Part shown: piece by piece, positions 45,185 through 54,750 of the stretch
How the letters are laid out: each line of letters opens with the position of its first letter
Position numbering within the stretch: position 1 is the first letter of the stretch
Assembly: GCF_001865575.2 (NCBI RefSeq)
Contig: NZ_CP017562.2
Location: forward strand, 496,001-560,000
Length of the DNA: 64,000 nucleotides
Direction of reading: 5' to 3'
DNA from: Paraburkholderia sprentiae WSM5005
GTDB lineage: Bacteria; Pseudomonadota; Gammaproteobacteria; Burkholderiales; Burkholderiaceae
Position numbers and translations under genes: made by a program
The notes under the pieces: model-generated
What the model saw: the letters and a program-made list of their open reading frames with translations, nothing else
Databases searched by the model: none
What the model was told of the DNA's origin: nothing

Positions 45185-46051
45185 ATGGATGCATTCAAAT
45201 TGCCTTACCCGCCTGTTTCCACCGGCGTTTTCGCCGAAGACACTGGCGCTGAGGCCAATCACGCAACGCTTGAACTCACCGACGTGGGTATCGATGGTCA
45301 CGCTCAGCCGATTACGCTGCGCCTGTACCGGCTGACGAAGAAAACCGCGCTGCCGGTACTGCTTTATTTTCACGGCGGCGGCTTTACGAAAGGCTCCATC
45401 GAATCCGCCGACTTCGCCGCGCGGTATTTCGCAGAACACTTACCGGCGCTTGTCGTATCGGTCGGCTATTCGCTCGCGCCGCGGTTTCCGTTTCCGGCCG
45501 CGCCCGAAGACGCGCATCGCGCGGCGCTGTGGGTCCAGACGCGGGCGCGGGCGTTTGGCGGCAATAGCAGAAAGATCGGCGTGGCGGGCCATGACGCGGG
45601 CGGCCAACTCGCCAATTGTCTCGCGTTCATCGCGCGTGATCGTGGCGACGTGCAGATCAGCGCGCAGGCGCTGTTCGGCCCGATGCTCGATCCGAGCCTC
45701 ACGCGGCTCGGCGACGAGCAGCGCCTCGGTTCGGACATCACCGCGCGCGAGTGCGCCGCGTGTTATCGCGCGTATCTGCCGCAGGCGTCCCAGCGCATCC
45801 ATCCGTACGCGGCGCCGCTCGAATCGTCGCGGCTCGCCGGCTTGCCGGCCACGCTGATCGCCACCGCGCAGAACGACGTGCTGCACGTCGAGGCCGAGAA
45901 GTATGCAAGCAATTTGATCGACGCCGGCGTGCAGACCCAGGTGGTGCGCTTTCCGAGCGTGTCGCACGCGGCGCTCGCCGATCATCCGCCCGCTTTGCAG
46001 GAAGCGGTGCGTTTTTTCCAGTGGCGCTTCGATGCGCGCGCTCATCGATAA
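45185..46051 (+). CDS. llpE: LlpE-like alpha/beta hydrolase with an Asp at the nucleophile position
   Basis: This 288-residue protein is the lipase-like gene found first in ceo/bpeEF-type operons. It has HGGGF (about 62-66) of the HSL family. The elbow, normally GDSAGG, reads GHDAGG: the nucleophile Ser is replaced by Asp, confirmed in the DNA (GGC CAT GAC GCG). A C-terminal His is present (SHAALADH). It may be inactive, or use Asp like dehalogenases and epoxide hydrolases. It has a probable promoter upstream, and its stop is 35 bases before the adaptor start. Confidence 0.8.
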   Translation: MDAFKLPYPPVSTGVFAEDTGAEANHATLELTDVGIDGHAQPITLRLYRLTKKTALPVLLYFHGGGFTKGSIESADFAARYFAEHLPALVVSVGYSLAPRFPFPAAPEDAHRAALWVQTRARAFGGNSRKIGVAGHDAGGQLANCLAFIARDRGDVQISAQALFGPMLDPSLTRLGDEQRLGSDITARECAACYRAYLPQASQRIHPYAAPLESSRLAGLPATLIATAQNDVLHVEAEKYASNLIDAGVQTQVVRFPSVSHAALADHPPALQEAVRFFQWRFDARAHR

Positions 46052-46085
46052 ACAGAAATTCAATCAACGATACCGGGAGCTACAC

Positions 46086-47306
46086 ATGACTATCCTTCCT
46101 CTTTCCCGCCGCCGCGTGGCGCTTGCCGCGCTAGTGGTCGTCGTTCTTGCCGGGCTTGGCACGTTCGGCGCGATCCGTGTGGATGCGAGCTCGCCAGCCG
46201 CGCCGACCATCGTGCCGGAAGTGGACGTGGCGACTGTCGTGCAGAAGACGATCACCGACTGGCAGTCGTATTCGGGCCGTCTCGAAGCCGTCCAGAAAGT
46301 GGACGTGCGTTCGCAGGTGCCGGGCACGATCGTGTCGGTCAACTTCAAGGACGGCGCGCTAGTCAAGCAGGGTGACACGCTGTTCGTGATCGATCCGCGC
46401 CCGTATGCGGCCGAAGTCGATCGCGCGCAAGCGCAGCTCGCGGCCGCGCAGGCGCGCACCGGTTACACGCAAAGCGACTGGGAACGCGCGCAACGGCTGA
46501 TCGTCGAAAACGCGATCGCCAAACGCGACTACGACGAGAAGCAGAACGCCGCGCGCGAGGCGAGCGCGAACCTGAAGGCCGCGCAAGCCGCGCTCGAAAC
46601 CGCGCGCATCAATCTCGGCTACACGAAGATCGTCGCGCCGGTGTCGGGCCGCGTGTCGCGCGCGGAGATCACGGTCGGCAACGTCGTGTCGGCCGGCGCC
46701 AGTTCGGCGCCGCTGACGACCCTCGTGTCGGTGTCGCCGATCTACGCGTCGTTCGACGCCGACGAGCAGACCTATCTGCAATACCTGAGCCGCGCGAAGG
46801 ACGGCGCCAAGGTGCCGGTCGAACTCGGTCTCGCCGATGAATCCGGCTACTCGCGCAGCGGCACGATCGAGTCGGTCGACAACCGGCTCGACACGTCGTC
46901 GGGCACCATCCGCGTGCGCGCGAAGTTCGACAACGCGGACGGCGCACTGATTCCGGGCCTCTACGCACGCGTCAAAGTGGGCGGCAGCGCACCGCATCCG
47001 GCGCTATTGATCGATGACGCCGCGGTGGGCACCGACCAGGACAAGAAGTTCGTGCTGGTGGTCGACCAGGGCAACCACGTCGTTTATCGCAACATCACGA
47101 CGGGTTCGATGCAAGGCAATCTGCGCGTCGTCAAGGACGGTCTGAAGCCGGGCGACCGCATCGTCGTCAACGGCGTTCAGCGCGTGCGTCCCGGCGACAC
47201 GGTACGCGCGCACATGGTGCCGATGACGACCGACGACGACCCGAACAGCGCAGCGCTCGCGCAGTCGCGTGCGAAGGCGGACGCCGGCGCGAAAGGCAAT
47301 TCGTGA
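46086..47306 (+). CDS. ceoA: RND efflux periplasmic adaptor, CeoA/BpeE-like
   Basis: This 406-residue membrane-fusion protein bridges the inner-membrane pump and the outer-membrane channel. It has an N-terminal membrane segment (about 10-30) without a lipobox Cys, a lipoyl/barrel-sandwich part (VDVRSQVPGTIVSVNFKDGALV), an alpha-hairpin (about 110-170, ERAQRLIVENAIAKRDYDEKQ) and the beta-barrel ends. The ATG at 46086 follows GGGAG. It lies in the llpE-ceoA-ceoB-opcM operon. Confidence 0.93.
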   Translation: MTILPLSRRRVALAALVVVVLAGLGTFGAIRVDASSPAAPTIVPEVDVATVVQKTITDWQSYSGRLEAVQKVDVRSQVPGTIVSVNFKDGALVKQGDTLFVIDPRPYAAEVDRAQAQLAAAQARTGYTQSDWERAQRLIVENAIAKRDYDEKQNAAREASANLKAAQAALETARINLGYTKIVAPVSGRVSRAEITVGNVVSAGASSAPLTTLVSVSPIYASFDADEQTYLQYLSRAKDGAKVPVELGLADESGYSRSGTIESVDNRLDTSSGTIRVRAKFDNADGALIPGLYARVKVGGSAPHPALLIDDAAVGTDQDKKFVLVVDQGNHVVYRNITTGSMQGNLRVVKDGLKPGDRIVVNGVQRVRPGDTVRAHMVPMTTDDDPNSAALAQSRAKADAGAKGNS

Positions 47307-47349
47307 GCCGCGTGCTCCAACGCGCATGCTCCAACGTTAAGAGCTTCCA

Positions 47350-50300
47350 ATGAACATATCCAAATTCTTCATCGATCGCCCGATCTTTGCAGGCGTGCTA
47401 TCGGTATTGATCCTGCTCGGGGGCATCATCTCGCTGTTCAAGCTGCCCATTTCCGAGTACCCGGAAGTGGTGCCGCCTTCGGTGGTGGTGCACGCACAGT
47501 ACCCGGGCGCGAATCCGAAGGTCATCGCCGAAGCGGTCGCCGCGCCGCTCGAAGAACAGATCAACGGTGTCGAGAACATGTTGTACATGCAGTCGCAGGC
47601 GAATAGCGACGGCAATCTGACGCTGACGGTCACGTTCAAGCTCGGCACCAACCCCGACCTCGCCACGCAGCTCGTGCAGAACCGCGTCAATCAGGCGCTG
47701 CCGCGTCTGCCGGAAGACGTGCAGCGGCTCGGCGTGACGACGATCAAGAGTTCGCCGACGCTCACGATGGTCGTGCACCTGATCTCGCCGAACGATCGTT
47801 ACGACATGACGTATCTGCGCAATTACGCGCTGCTGAACGTGAAGGATCGGCTCGCGCGAATTCAAGGCGTCGGCGAAGTGCAGCTGTGGGGCTCGGGCGA
47901 CTACGCGATGCGTATCTGGCTCGATCCGCAGAAAGTCGCGCAGCGTGGCCTCACCGCGACCGAAGTCGTCAACGCGATTCGCGAGCAGAACATCCAGGTC
48001 GCGGCCGGCGTGATCGGTGCATCGCCGTCGGTGCCTGGCACGCAGTTGCAGTTGTCGGTGAATGCGCGCGGCCGTTTGAAGACCGAGGGCGAATTCGGCG
48101 ACATCATCGTGAAGACCACGCCCGACGGCGGCGTGACCTATCTGCGCGATATTGCTCGCGTCGAACTCGCGGCGTCGGAGTATGGGCTGCGGTCGCTGCT
48201 CGACAACAAGCCCGCGGTTGCGCTGGCGATCAACCAGGCGCCGGGTGCGAACTCGCTCGCGATTTCCGAACAGGTGCGCGCGGCGATGAAGGAACTCGCC
48301 GAAGACATGCCGGCCGGCGTCGAGTACCGGATCGTCTATGACCCGACGCAGTTCGTGCGTTCGAGTATCGAGGCGGTGATCCATACGCTGCTCGAAGCGA
48401 TCGCGCTGGTCGTGATCGTCGTGATCGTGTTCCTGCAGACGTGGCGCGCGTCGATCATTCCGTTGATCGCGGTGCCGGTGTCGATCGTCGGTACCTTCTC
48501 GCTGCTGCTCGCGTTCGGCTTTTCGATCAACGCGTTGTCGTTATTCGGCATGGTGCTCGCGATCGGGATCGTCGTCGACGATGCGATCGTCGTGGTGGAG
48601 AACGTCGAGCGCAACATCGAAAGCGGGCTGAGTGCGCGCGAGGCGACCTACAAGGCGATGCGCGAAGTGAGCGGGCCGATCATCGCGATTGCGCTGACGC
48701 TCGTCGCCGTGTTCGTGCCGCTCGCCTTCATGACGGGTCTCACGGGCCAGTTCTACAAGCAGTTCGCGATGACCATCGCGATCTCGACGGTGATCTCGGC
48801 GTTCAATTCGCTGACCCTGTCGCCGGCGTTGTCCGCGCTGCTGCTGCGCAGCCACGGCGAGAAGGAAGACTGGCTGACGCGTGTGATGAACCGTGTGCTC
48901 GGCGGCTTCTTCAAGCGTTTCAACAAGGTTTTTCATCGTGGTTCCGAAGCGTATGGCCGTGGTGTGACCGGTGTGCTGCGTCGCAAGGGCGGGATGCTCG
49001 CGGTGTACGCGATCCTCGTCGGTGCGACCGTGTTGGTGGCGCGGGTCGTGCCGGGCGGCTTCGTGCCCGCGCAGGACAAGGAGTATCTGATCGCGTTCGC
49101 GCAGTTGCCGAACGGTGCGTCGCTCGATCGCACGGAGAAGGTGATCCGCGATATGAGCGCGATCGCGCTGAAGCAGCCGGGCGTCGAAAGCGCGGTGGCC
49201 TTCCCTGGCCTGTCGGTGAATGGCTTCACGAATAGTTCGAGCGCGGGCATCGTCTTCGTTACGCTGAAGCCGTTCAAGGAGCGCGGCAACAAGAAGCTCT
49301 CGGCAGGCGCGATTGCCGGTGCGTTGAACCAGCAGTACGGCGCGATCAAGGACTCCTTCGTCGCGGTGTTCCCGCCGCCGCCGGTGCTCGGTCTCGGCAC
49401 CCTCGGCGGCTTCAAGATGCAGCTCGAAGACCACGGCGCGCTCGGCTACGCGGAGCTCAATAAAGCGGCCGAAGCATTCGTGAAGCGCGCGGCGCAAACC
49501 CCCGAACTCGGGCCGACCTTCTCCAGCTATCAGATCAACGTACCGCAACTGAACGTCGATCTCGATCGCGTGAAGGCGAAACAGCTCGGCGTGCCGGTCA
49601 CGGACGTGTTCGACACGATGCAGATCTATCTGGGCTCGCTCTATGTGAACGACTTCAACCGCTTTGGGCGGGTGTATCAGGTGCGCGTGCAGGCGGATGC
49701 ACCGTTCCGTCAACGCGCCGACGACATCCTGCAACTGAAGACGCGCAACGCGGCGGGCGACATGGTGCCGTTGTCGTCGCTCGTCACGGTGACGCCGACT
49801 TACGGACCGGAGATGGTGGTGCGCTACAACGGCTACACGGCGGCCGACATCAACGGCGGCCCCGCGCCCGGCTATTCGTCAGGGCAGGCGCAAGCCGCGG
49901 CCGAACGCGTGGCGGCCGAGGTATTGCCGCGCGGCGTGAAGCTCGAATGGACCGACCTGACGTATCAGCAGATCCTTGCCGGCAACGCGGGCATGTGGGT
50001 GTTCCCGATCAGCGTGCTGCTGGTGTTCCTCGTGCTCGCGGCGTTGTACGAAAGCCTGACGCTGCCGCTCGCGGTGATCCTGATCGTGCCGATGAGTGTG
50101 CTGTCCGCGCTGACCGGCGTGTGGCTCACCGGTGGCGACAACAACATCTTCACGCAGATCGGTTTGATGGTGCTGGTGGGCTTGTCGGCGAAGAACGCGA
50201 TCCTGATCGTCGAGTTTGCGCGTGAGCTCGAACACGATGGACGCAGCCCGTTGCAGGCGGCAATCGAAGCGAGCCGCCTGCGTCTGCGCCCGATTCTGAT

Positions 50301-50535
50301 GACGTCGATCGCATTCATCATGGGCGTGGTGCCGCTGGTGCTGTCGAGCGGCGCGGGTTCGGAGATGCGTCACGCGATGGGCGTCGCGGTGTTTTTCGGC
50401 ATGCTCGGCGTCACGCTGTTCGGTCTGATGCTGACGCCGGTGTTCTATGTGGTGCTGCGTTCGCTCGCCGGCGGGACGATTCACGTCGCGCAGAAGGATG
50501 CGCCGCGCTATAGCGCGCCGGTTACGGACGCTTGA
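47350..50535 (+). CDS. ceoB: RND multidrug efflux pump, CeoB/BpeF-like
   Basis: This 1061-residue HAE1-family transporter uses proton flow to expel drugs from the periplasm. It has 12 expected membrane helices and two large periplasmic loops. The proton-relay residues are present: D410-D411 in VVDDA and K948 in SAKNA. The start MNISKFFIDRPIFAGVLSVL is typical. Close relatives export chloramphenicol, trimethoprim and fluoroquinolones. It is 43 bases after ceoA. Confidence 0.96.
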   Translation: MNISKFFIDRPIFAGVLSVLILLGGIISLFKLPISEYPEVVPPSVVVHAQYPGANPKVIAEAVAAPLEEQINGVENMLYMQSQANSDGNLTLTVTFKLGTNPDLATQLVQNRVNQALPRLPEDVQRLGVTTIKSSPTLTMVVHLISPNDRYDMTYLRNYALLNVKDRLARIQGVGEVQLWGSGDYAMRIWLDPQKVAQRGLTATEVVNAIREQNIQVAAGVIGASPSVPGTQLQLSVNARGRLKTEGEFGDIIVKTTPDGGVTYLRDIARVELAASEYGLRSLLDNKPAVALAINQAPGANSLAISEQVRAAMKELAEDMPAGVEYRIVYDPTQFVRSSIEAVIHTLLEAIALVVIVVIVFLQTWRASIIPLIAVPVSIVGTFSLLLAFGFSINALSLFGMVLAIGIVVDDAIVVVENVERNIESGLSAREATYKAMREVSGPIIAIALTLVAVFVPLAFMTGLTGQFYKQFAMTIAISTVISAFNSLTLSPALSALLLRSHGEKEDWLTRVMNRVLGGFFKRFNKVFHRGSEAYGRGVTGVLRRKGGMLAVYAILVGATVLVARVVPGGFVPAQDKEYLIAFAQLPNGASLDRTEKVIRDMSAIALKQPGVESAVAFPGLSVNGFTNSSSAGIVFVTLKPFKERGNKKLSAGAIAGALNQQYGAIKDSFVAVFPPPPVLGLGTLGGFKMQLEDHGALGYAELNKAAEAFVKRAAQTPELGPTFSSYQINVPQLNVDLDRVKAKQLGVPVTDVFDTMQIYLGSLYVNDFNRFGRVYQVRVQADAPFRQRADDILQLKTRNAAGDMVPLSSLVTVTPTYGPEMVVRYNGYTAADINGGPAPGYSSGQAQAAAERVAAEVLPRGVKLEWTDLTYQQILAGNAGMWVFPISVLLVFLVLAALYESLTLPLAVILIVPMSVLSALTGVWLTGGDNNIFTQIGLMVLVGLSAKNAILIVEFARELEHDGRSPLQAAIEASRLRLRPILMTSIAFIMGVVPLVLSSGAGSEMRHAMGVAVFFGMLGVTLFGLMLTPVFYVVLRSLAGGTIHVAQKDAPRYSAPVTDA

Positions 50536-50548
50536 GGAGAAAACAACA

Positions 50549-52183
50549 ATGAAACGCTTTGAATCTCGCTTTGTATCTTTGCGCGGTTGGGGCCGCGCGG
50601 CTGCGAGCGGTTTGCTGGTTGCGCTGCTGGCCGCTTGCTCTGTCGAGCCGACGTACAAGCGTCCCGACGTCGATACGCCGGCGGCGTTCAAGGAAGCGCC
50701 CGCGGTGGCGACGTCGGCCGCGGCGGCGTCGGGAGTGACGGCTGGTTCGGCTGCGTCGGCACAAAACGCCGGCACGTGGAAACCGGCCCAGCCCGCCGAC
50801 GACGCGCTGCGTGGCGAATGGTGGAAGGTGTTCGGTGACCCGCAGCTCGATGCGCTCGAAGAACAGGCCGCCGCCGCGAACCAGGACCTGAAGGCCGCGG
50901 CCGCGCGCGTGCAGCAGGCACGCGCGGTCACGCAGGCCGCGAAGTCCGACTGGTTCCCGAAGTTCGACGCGGGCTTCGGCCCGACGCGCGAGCGTGCGTC
51001 GGCGGCGTCGCAATTCCAGCCGGACAGCGCGGGCGGCACGACGGGCACGATCTGGCGCGCGCAGGTCGGCGCGTCATATGAAGCGGATCTGTTTGGGCGG
51101 GTCAGCTCGAACGTGAATGCGTCGCGCTCGGACGAGCAGCAGAGCGAAGCGCTGTTCCGTTCAGTGCAGCTGTCGTTGCAGGCCGACGTCGCGCAGAACT
51201 ACTTCCAGTTGCGCGAGCTCGACACGGACCAGGACCTGTATCGCCGCACCGTCGCATTGCGCGAAGACACGCTGAAGCTCGTCGAACGGCGCTTCAGGGA
51301 AGGCGATATCAGCGAGCTGGACCTGTCGCGCTCGCGTAACGAGCTCGCGAGCGCGCGTGCCGATGCAGTCGGCGTCGCGCGGCAACGGGCGGCCTCGGAG
51401 CACAGCCTCGCGATTCTGCTCGGCAAGCCGCCCGCGAACTTTTCGTTCGCGGAAGCACCGCTCGCGCCGGTGACGGTGCGCGTGCCGCCGGGCTTGCCGT
51501 CGGCGCTGCTCGAACGCAGACCGGACATCGCGGCAGCCGAACGCGCGATGCAGGCAGCGAATGCGCGCGTCGGGCTCGCGAAGTCGGCCTTTTTCCCGAA
51601 GCTCGACATCACCGGTGCGTTCGGCTTTGAATCGGCGACGCTCGGCGACCTGTTCATGTGGTCGAGCCGCGCGTTCATCCTCGGTCCGTTCGCGGGTACC
51701 GCACTGACGATGCCGATCTTCGACGGCGGCCGTCGCAAGGCCAATCTCGCGCAGGCGCGGTCGAAGTACGACGAGGACGTCGCGCAATATCGCCAGCAGG
51801 TGCTCGTGGCGTTCCGTGAAGTCGAGGACAATCTCGCCGATCTGCGCTTGCTCGACGATCAGATGCGCGAGCAGAACGACGCAGTCGATGCGTCGCAGCG
51901 CGCCGCGCATCTGTCGCGCACGCAGTACACGGAGGGCGCGGTCAGTTACCTCGACGTGATCGATGGCGAGCGGCAGGTGCTGCAGTCGCAATTGCAGGCG
52001 AGCCATCTGGCGGGGGTTCAGGCGGTCGCGACCGTGAATCTGATTCGCGCGCTCGGCGGTGGTTGGGGCGATGCGGCGGCGGGGGAGACGGCGGTCGGAG
52101 CGGCGCCGGTGCCGGTCGACGTTGCCGGCGGTGCGGCGATGGCTGCACCTGTTTCAGCGCAACAGCAGGTGGCGAAGCGCTGA
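50549..52183 (+). CDS. opcM: Outer-membrane efflux lipoprotein, OpcM/OprC-like
   Basis: This 544-residue TolC/NodT-type channel has a signal peptide with lipobox LLAACS and paired OEP domains (ELDTDQDLYRRTVALRE and YLDVIDGERQVLQSQLQ). It forms the outer-membrane exit of the pump. The ATG at 50549 has GAGGAG just upstream. It is the last gene of the operon and ends before a hairpin terminator. Confidence 0.94.
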   Translation: MKRFESRFVSLRGWGRAAASGLLVALLAACSVEPTYKRPDVDTPAAFKEAPAVATSAAAASGVTAGSAASAQNAGTWKPAQPADDALRGEWWKVFGDPQLDALEEQAAAANQDLKAAAARVQQARAVTQAAKSDWFPKFDAGFGPTRERASAASQFQPDSAGGTTGTIWRAQVGASYEADLFGRVSSNVNASRSDEQQSEALFRSVQLSLQADVAQNYFQLRELDTDQDLYRRTVALREDTLKLVERRFREGDISELDLSRSRNELASARADAVGVARQRAASEHSLAILLGKPPANFSFAEAPLAPVTVRVPPGLPSALLERRPDIAAAERAMQAANARVGLAKSAFFPKLDITGAFGFESATLGDLFMWSSRAFILGPFAGTALTMPIFDGGRRKANLAQARSKYDEDVAQYRQQVLVAFREVEDNLADLRLLDDQMREQNDAVDASQRAAHLSRTQYTEGAVSYLDVIDGERQVLQSQLQASHLAGVQAVATVNLIRALGGGWGDAAAGETAVGAAPVPVDVAGGAAMAAPVSAQQQVAKR

Positions 52184-52227
52184 ATTCCGAACCCTGTTAG
52201 CAAGCGCTTCATCGACCTCATCACCCA

Positions 52228-52262
52228 CGCCGGGCGGCGCGTAAGCGCCGTCCGGCGTTGTT
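52228..52262 (+). terminator. Hairpin terminator of the efflux operon
   Basis: A 13-bp stem with one G-U pair (52228-52240 with 52245-52257) and GTAA loop is followed by TTGTT. It is GC-rich and about 45 bases after the opcM stop. Confidence 0.7.
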
Positions 52263-53266
52263 CAGCGGGACTCTGCCGGAAGTTTCTCGGTACACTCGAG
52301 GCGGCTTGCGGCGCCCCAGGCGTCGCGTCGATTCCCCATGAGAGATTTCCGGCTTGCGGTTCAAACTACCGACCAGCGCCACCGCGCCGTTCTGCACCAG
52401 TTAAGGTGACCTATGCACTGTCAACAGGATTCGCAACCCAATTTCCTATAGGGCTATATGGACGCGACGACTTCCTATGCCCTGAGTACCGTAAATAACT
52501 AGCGTTGTTCGACATCTGGCACGGCCGCTTTATTGACACTCGCGGACGTCTGCAGACACTTAAAGAAAGGCCCCTCTCGGAAGACGAACCGGCCCGCTCT
52601 CATCGTTAGCTCGATAGACCAATCGATCGCACGAAGGACCCGTTACGGGACGGGGATGGCCGCGTTCGAGCGAGTCCGGAGCGGCCCGCAGGACGGGCCC
52701 GCGCAAGGGTGCATGGCGAACTTCCCGTGTGTTTGCTTGGGAACAGTAAAGAGGGGCAGGATGAGGCGCTGTTTCGTGCCGCCGCGTCTCACCGACCACC
52801 GGCTGCTCTCATACAGTACACGGAACGTGGCAGTCAGTACTGCGCTCACGCCTATCGAAGCTCCTCAAACAGTTCGGCATGCAGGCGTCGGTGAGCAGAC
52901 GTGGAAACTGCTTCGACAACGCCAGCATCGAATCATTCCGGAGCCCGCTGAAAAATGAACTTGGCTGTCATCGCAAGTTCGTCACCCGCAATCAAGCTGA
53001 GAAAGAAATCACCGGAATACATCGAAATCTCTTATGACCGGCAGCGCACACAGGCGCGTTTGGACTATCTGTCGCCGGCCGCAATCACGCAGCGATTCCA
53101 TATTGAGTAAAATCGCTGCTTAACCCGTTGGCGTCCACGGATTCCGACCGACATCAGAAATCAAAACGCTTGCCGATGAAACCGACAAGCTTGCGAAACA
53201 GATATCGACAAACGCGAAAGTCGCGCGTGGCGTCATTGCTGGAGACGCCTGAGCGCGGCCGGATGA
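52263..53266. other. 1-kb gene-poor region with insertion-sequence debris
   Basis: Between the efflux operon and the hmg/mha locus. The stretch 52263-52760 holds no supportable gene. From 52763 to 53110 it carries an IS3-family remnant. From 53111 to 53266 nothing is recognised. This is likely a scar of past insertions. Confidence 0.6.
52763..53110 (+). mobile_element. IS3-family transposase (orfB) 3' remnant, frameshifted
   Basis: Reading across three frames gives the end of an IS3-type transposase: LIQYTERGSQYC, then after a lost base near 52860 MQASVSRRGNCFDNASIESF and LKNELGCHRKFVTRNQAEKEIT, then after an extra base near 53018 YIEISYDRQRTQARLDYLSPAAITQRF ending in TAA at 53108-53110. These match the family's HSDRGSQY, DNAxxES and YLSP blocks. 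The N-terminal two thirds, orfA and inverted repeats are missing or unrecognisable. Confidence 0.8.
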
Positions 53267-54592
53267 CTAAGCCTTCACTGCCTGGGCCTTGATGCCGACC
53301 ATCAACGCCAGCCCGCTCAGCACCAGCAAACTCGCGAGAAGGTACACCGCGAGATCCATGCTGCCCGTACTCGTGCGAATCTGGCCGATTACCCATGGGC
53401 TGACAATGCCACTCGTGATCCCGATGCTGCTGATAAACGCAATGCCGGATGCCGCAGCCTTGCCGGAAAGATAGCTCGTCGGCACGGACCAGAAGATCGG
53501 CAGTGCGGCGAAGATCAATACGGCGGCAAGCGACAGGATCGCTAGCATCGCGGGAAAGCTGTTCAGATGCAGCGTCAGTGCCGCCAGCGCCAGCCCGCCG
53601 CCGATCGTGCAAAACGCAAAGTGCTTGCGCCGCTCGCCCGTGCGATCGGAACGACGCGCAATCAAGACGAGACCGATCGCGCCGATCGCGTTCGGCACGA
53701 CGGTATAGAGACTCACCGACACGACATCCTTGATGCCGAAATCGCGGATCATCAGCGGCATCCAGAAGTTCAACGTGAGCGACGCGCAGGTCAGCGAGAA
53801 GTAAATGAACGCGAACAGATAGACGCGCGGATTGAGCAGCGCCGCCGCGAAACTGCGACCGTCGTGCTTGCTGTCCTTCGCCTGGCCTTGCGCGCAGAGT
53901 GCAAGGAGCCGGTCCTTTTCTTCCTGGGTGAGCCAGTTCGCGTGGTGCGGCTTGTCCACCAGGTAGCGCCATGTGAGAAACGCGAGGATCACGGCGGGTG
54001 CGCCTTCGATTGCGAACATCCATTGCCAGCCGAACAGTCCCATCACGCCGTTCATGTCGCGCATGATCCAGCCGGAAAACAGGCCGCCCAGCACCCCCGC
54101 TACCGCGACGCCCGCAAAGAACACGGAGATCACCGCCGCGCGACGATTTGCCGGAAACCAGTAGGTCAGATACAGCACGATGCCGGGGAAGAAGCCTGCC
54201 TCGAACACGCCGAGCATGAATCGCAGGATATAGAAGTGCGCCGGCTTCGATACGAACATCATGCACATCGACGCGATGCCCCACAGCAGCATGATGCGCA
54301 TGAAGGTCTTACGTGCGCCGTATCGGGCGAGCAGGATGTTGCTCGGCACTTCGCACAGCACATAGCCGACGTAGAACACGGCTGCGCCAAGCCCATACAT
54401 GGCATCGCTGAAGCCGAGATCGTGCTTCATCTGCAATTGCGCAAAACCAATATTGATGCGGTCCAGAAAGGACACGACATAACAGAGAAACAGAAACGGA
54501 ATGATGCGCCACGCGACCTTCTGAAACATCAGGTGATCGGCCGTGACCGGTGCGACTTGCCGAATGGCGTCGCCATCGAGGGAATGTTGCAT
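53267..54592 (-). CDS. MFS transporter, ACS (phthalate/hydroxyphenylacetate permease) family
   Basis: This 441-residue transporter has 12 helices and the anion:cation symporter pattern (VVSFLDRINIGFAQLQMKHDLG near the start, GVFEAGFFPGIVLYLTYWFP in helix 4). The family imports aromatic acids such as 4-hydroxyphenylacetate or phthalate. With the mha/hmg genes it may import 3-hydroxyphenylacetate. The start at 54592 has GGAG 6 bases upstream. It is 158 bases downstream of the MBL gene on the same strand. Confidence 0.9.
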   Translation of the reverse strand: MQHSLDGDAIRQVAPVTADHLMFQKVAWRIIPFLFLCYVVSFLDRINIGFAQLQMKHDLGFSDAMYGLGAAVFYVGYVLCEVPSNILLARYGARKTFMRIMLLWGIASMCMMFVSKPAHFYILRFMLGVFEAGFFPGIVLYLTYWFPANRRAAVISVFFAGVAVAGVLGGLFSGWIMRDMNGVMGLFGWQWMFAIEGAPAVILAFLTWRYLVDKPHHANWLTQEEKDRLLALCAQGQAKDSKHDGRSFAAALLNPRVYLFAFIYFSLTCASLTLNFWMPLMIRDFGIKDVVSVSLYTVVPNAIGAIGLVLIARRSDRTGERRKHFAFCTIGGGLALAALTLHLNSFPAMLAILSLAAVLIFAALPIFWSVPTSYLSGKAAASGIAFISSIGITSGIVSPWVIGQIRTSTGSMDLAVYLLASLLVLSGLALMVGIKAQAVKA

Positions 54593-54750
54593 GTCTCGCT
54601 CCATATACGTTGCGCGTCTGACTGGAGACGAGCAAGCCCGAGGCGTCTGTGCGCCTTCATGTTCTGAACGGTGAGAGGAAAAGCCGGACGGCCTTTCCAG
54701 GTGTGCTTCGTGCGATCAGTGCGCGGCGCGTGCCGCGCCCTGTTTCGCGA

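Noticed and set aside
48541..49734. A leftward frame of almost 400 codons inside the RND pump gene
   Set aside because: His/Arg-rich antisense of the pump; no start signal or family.
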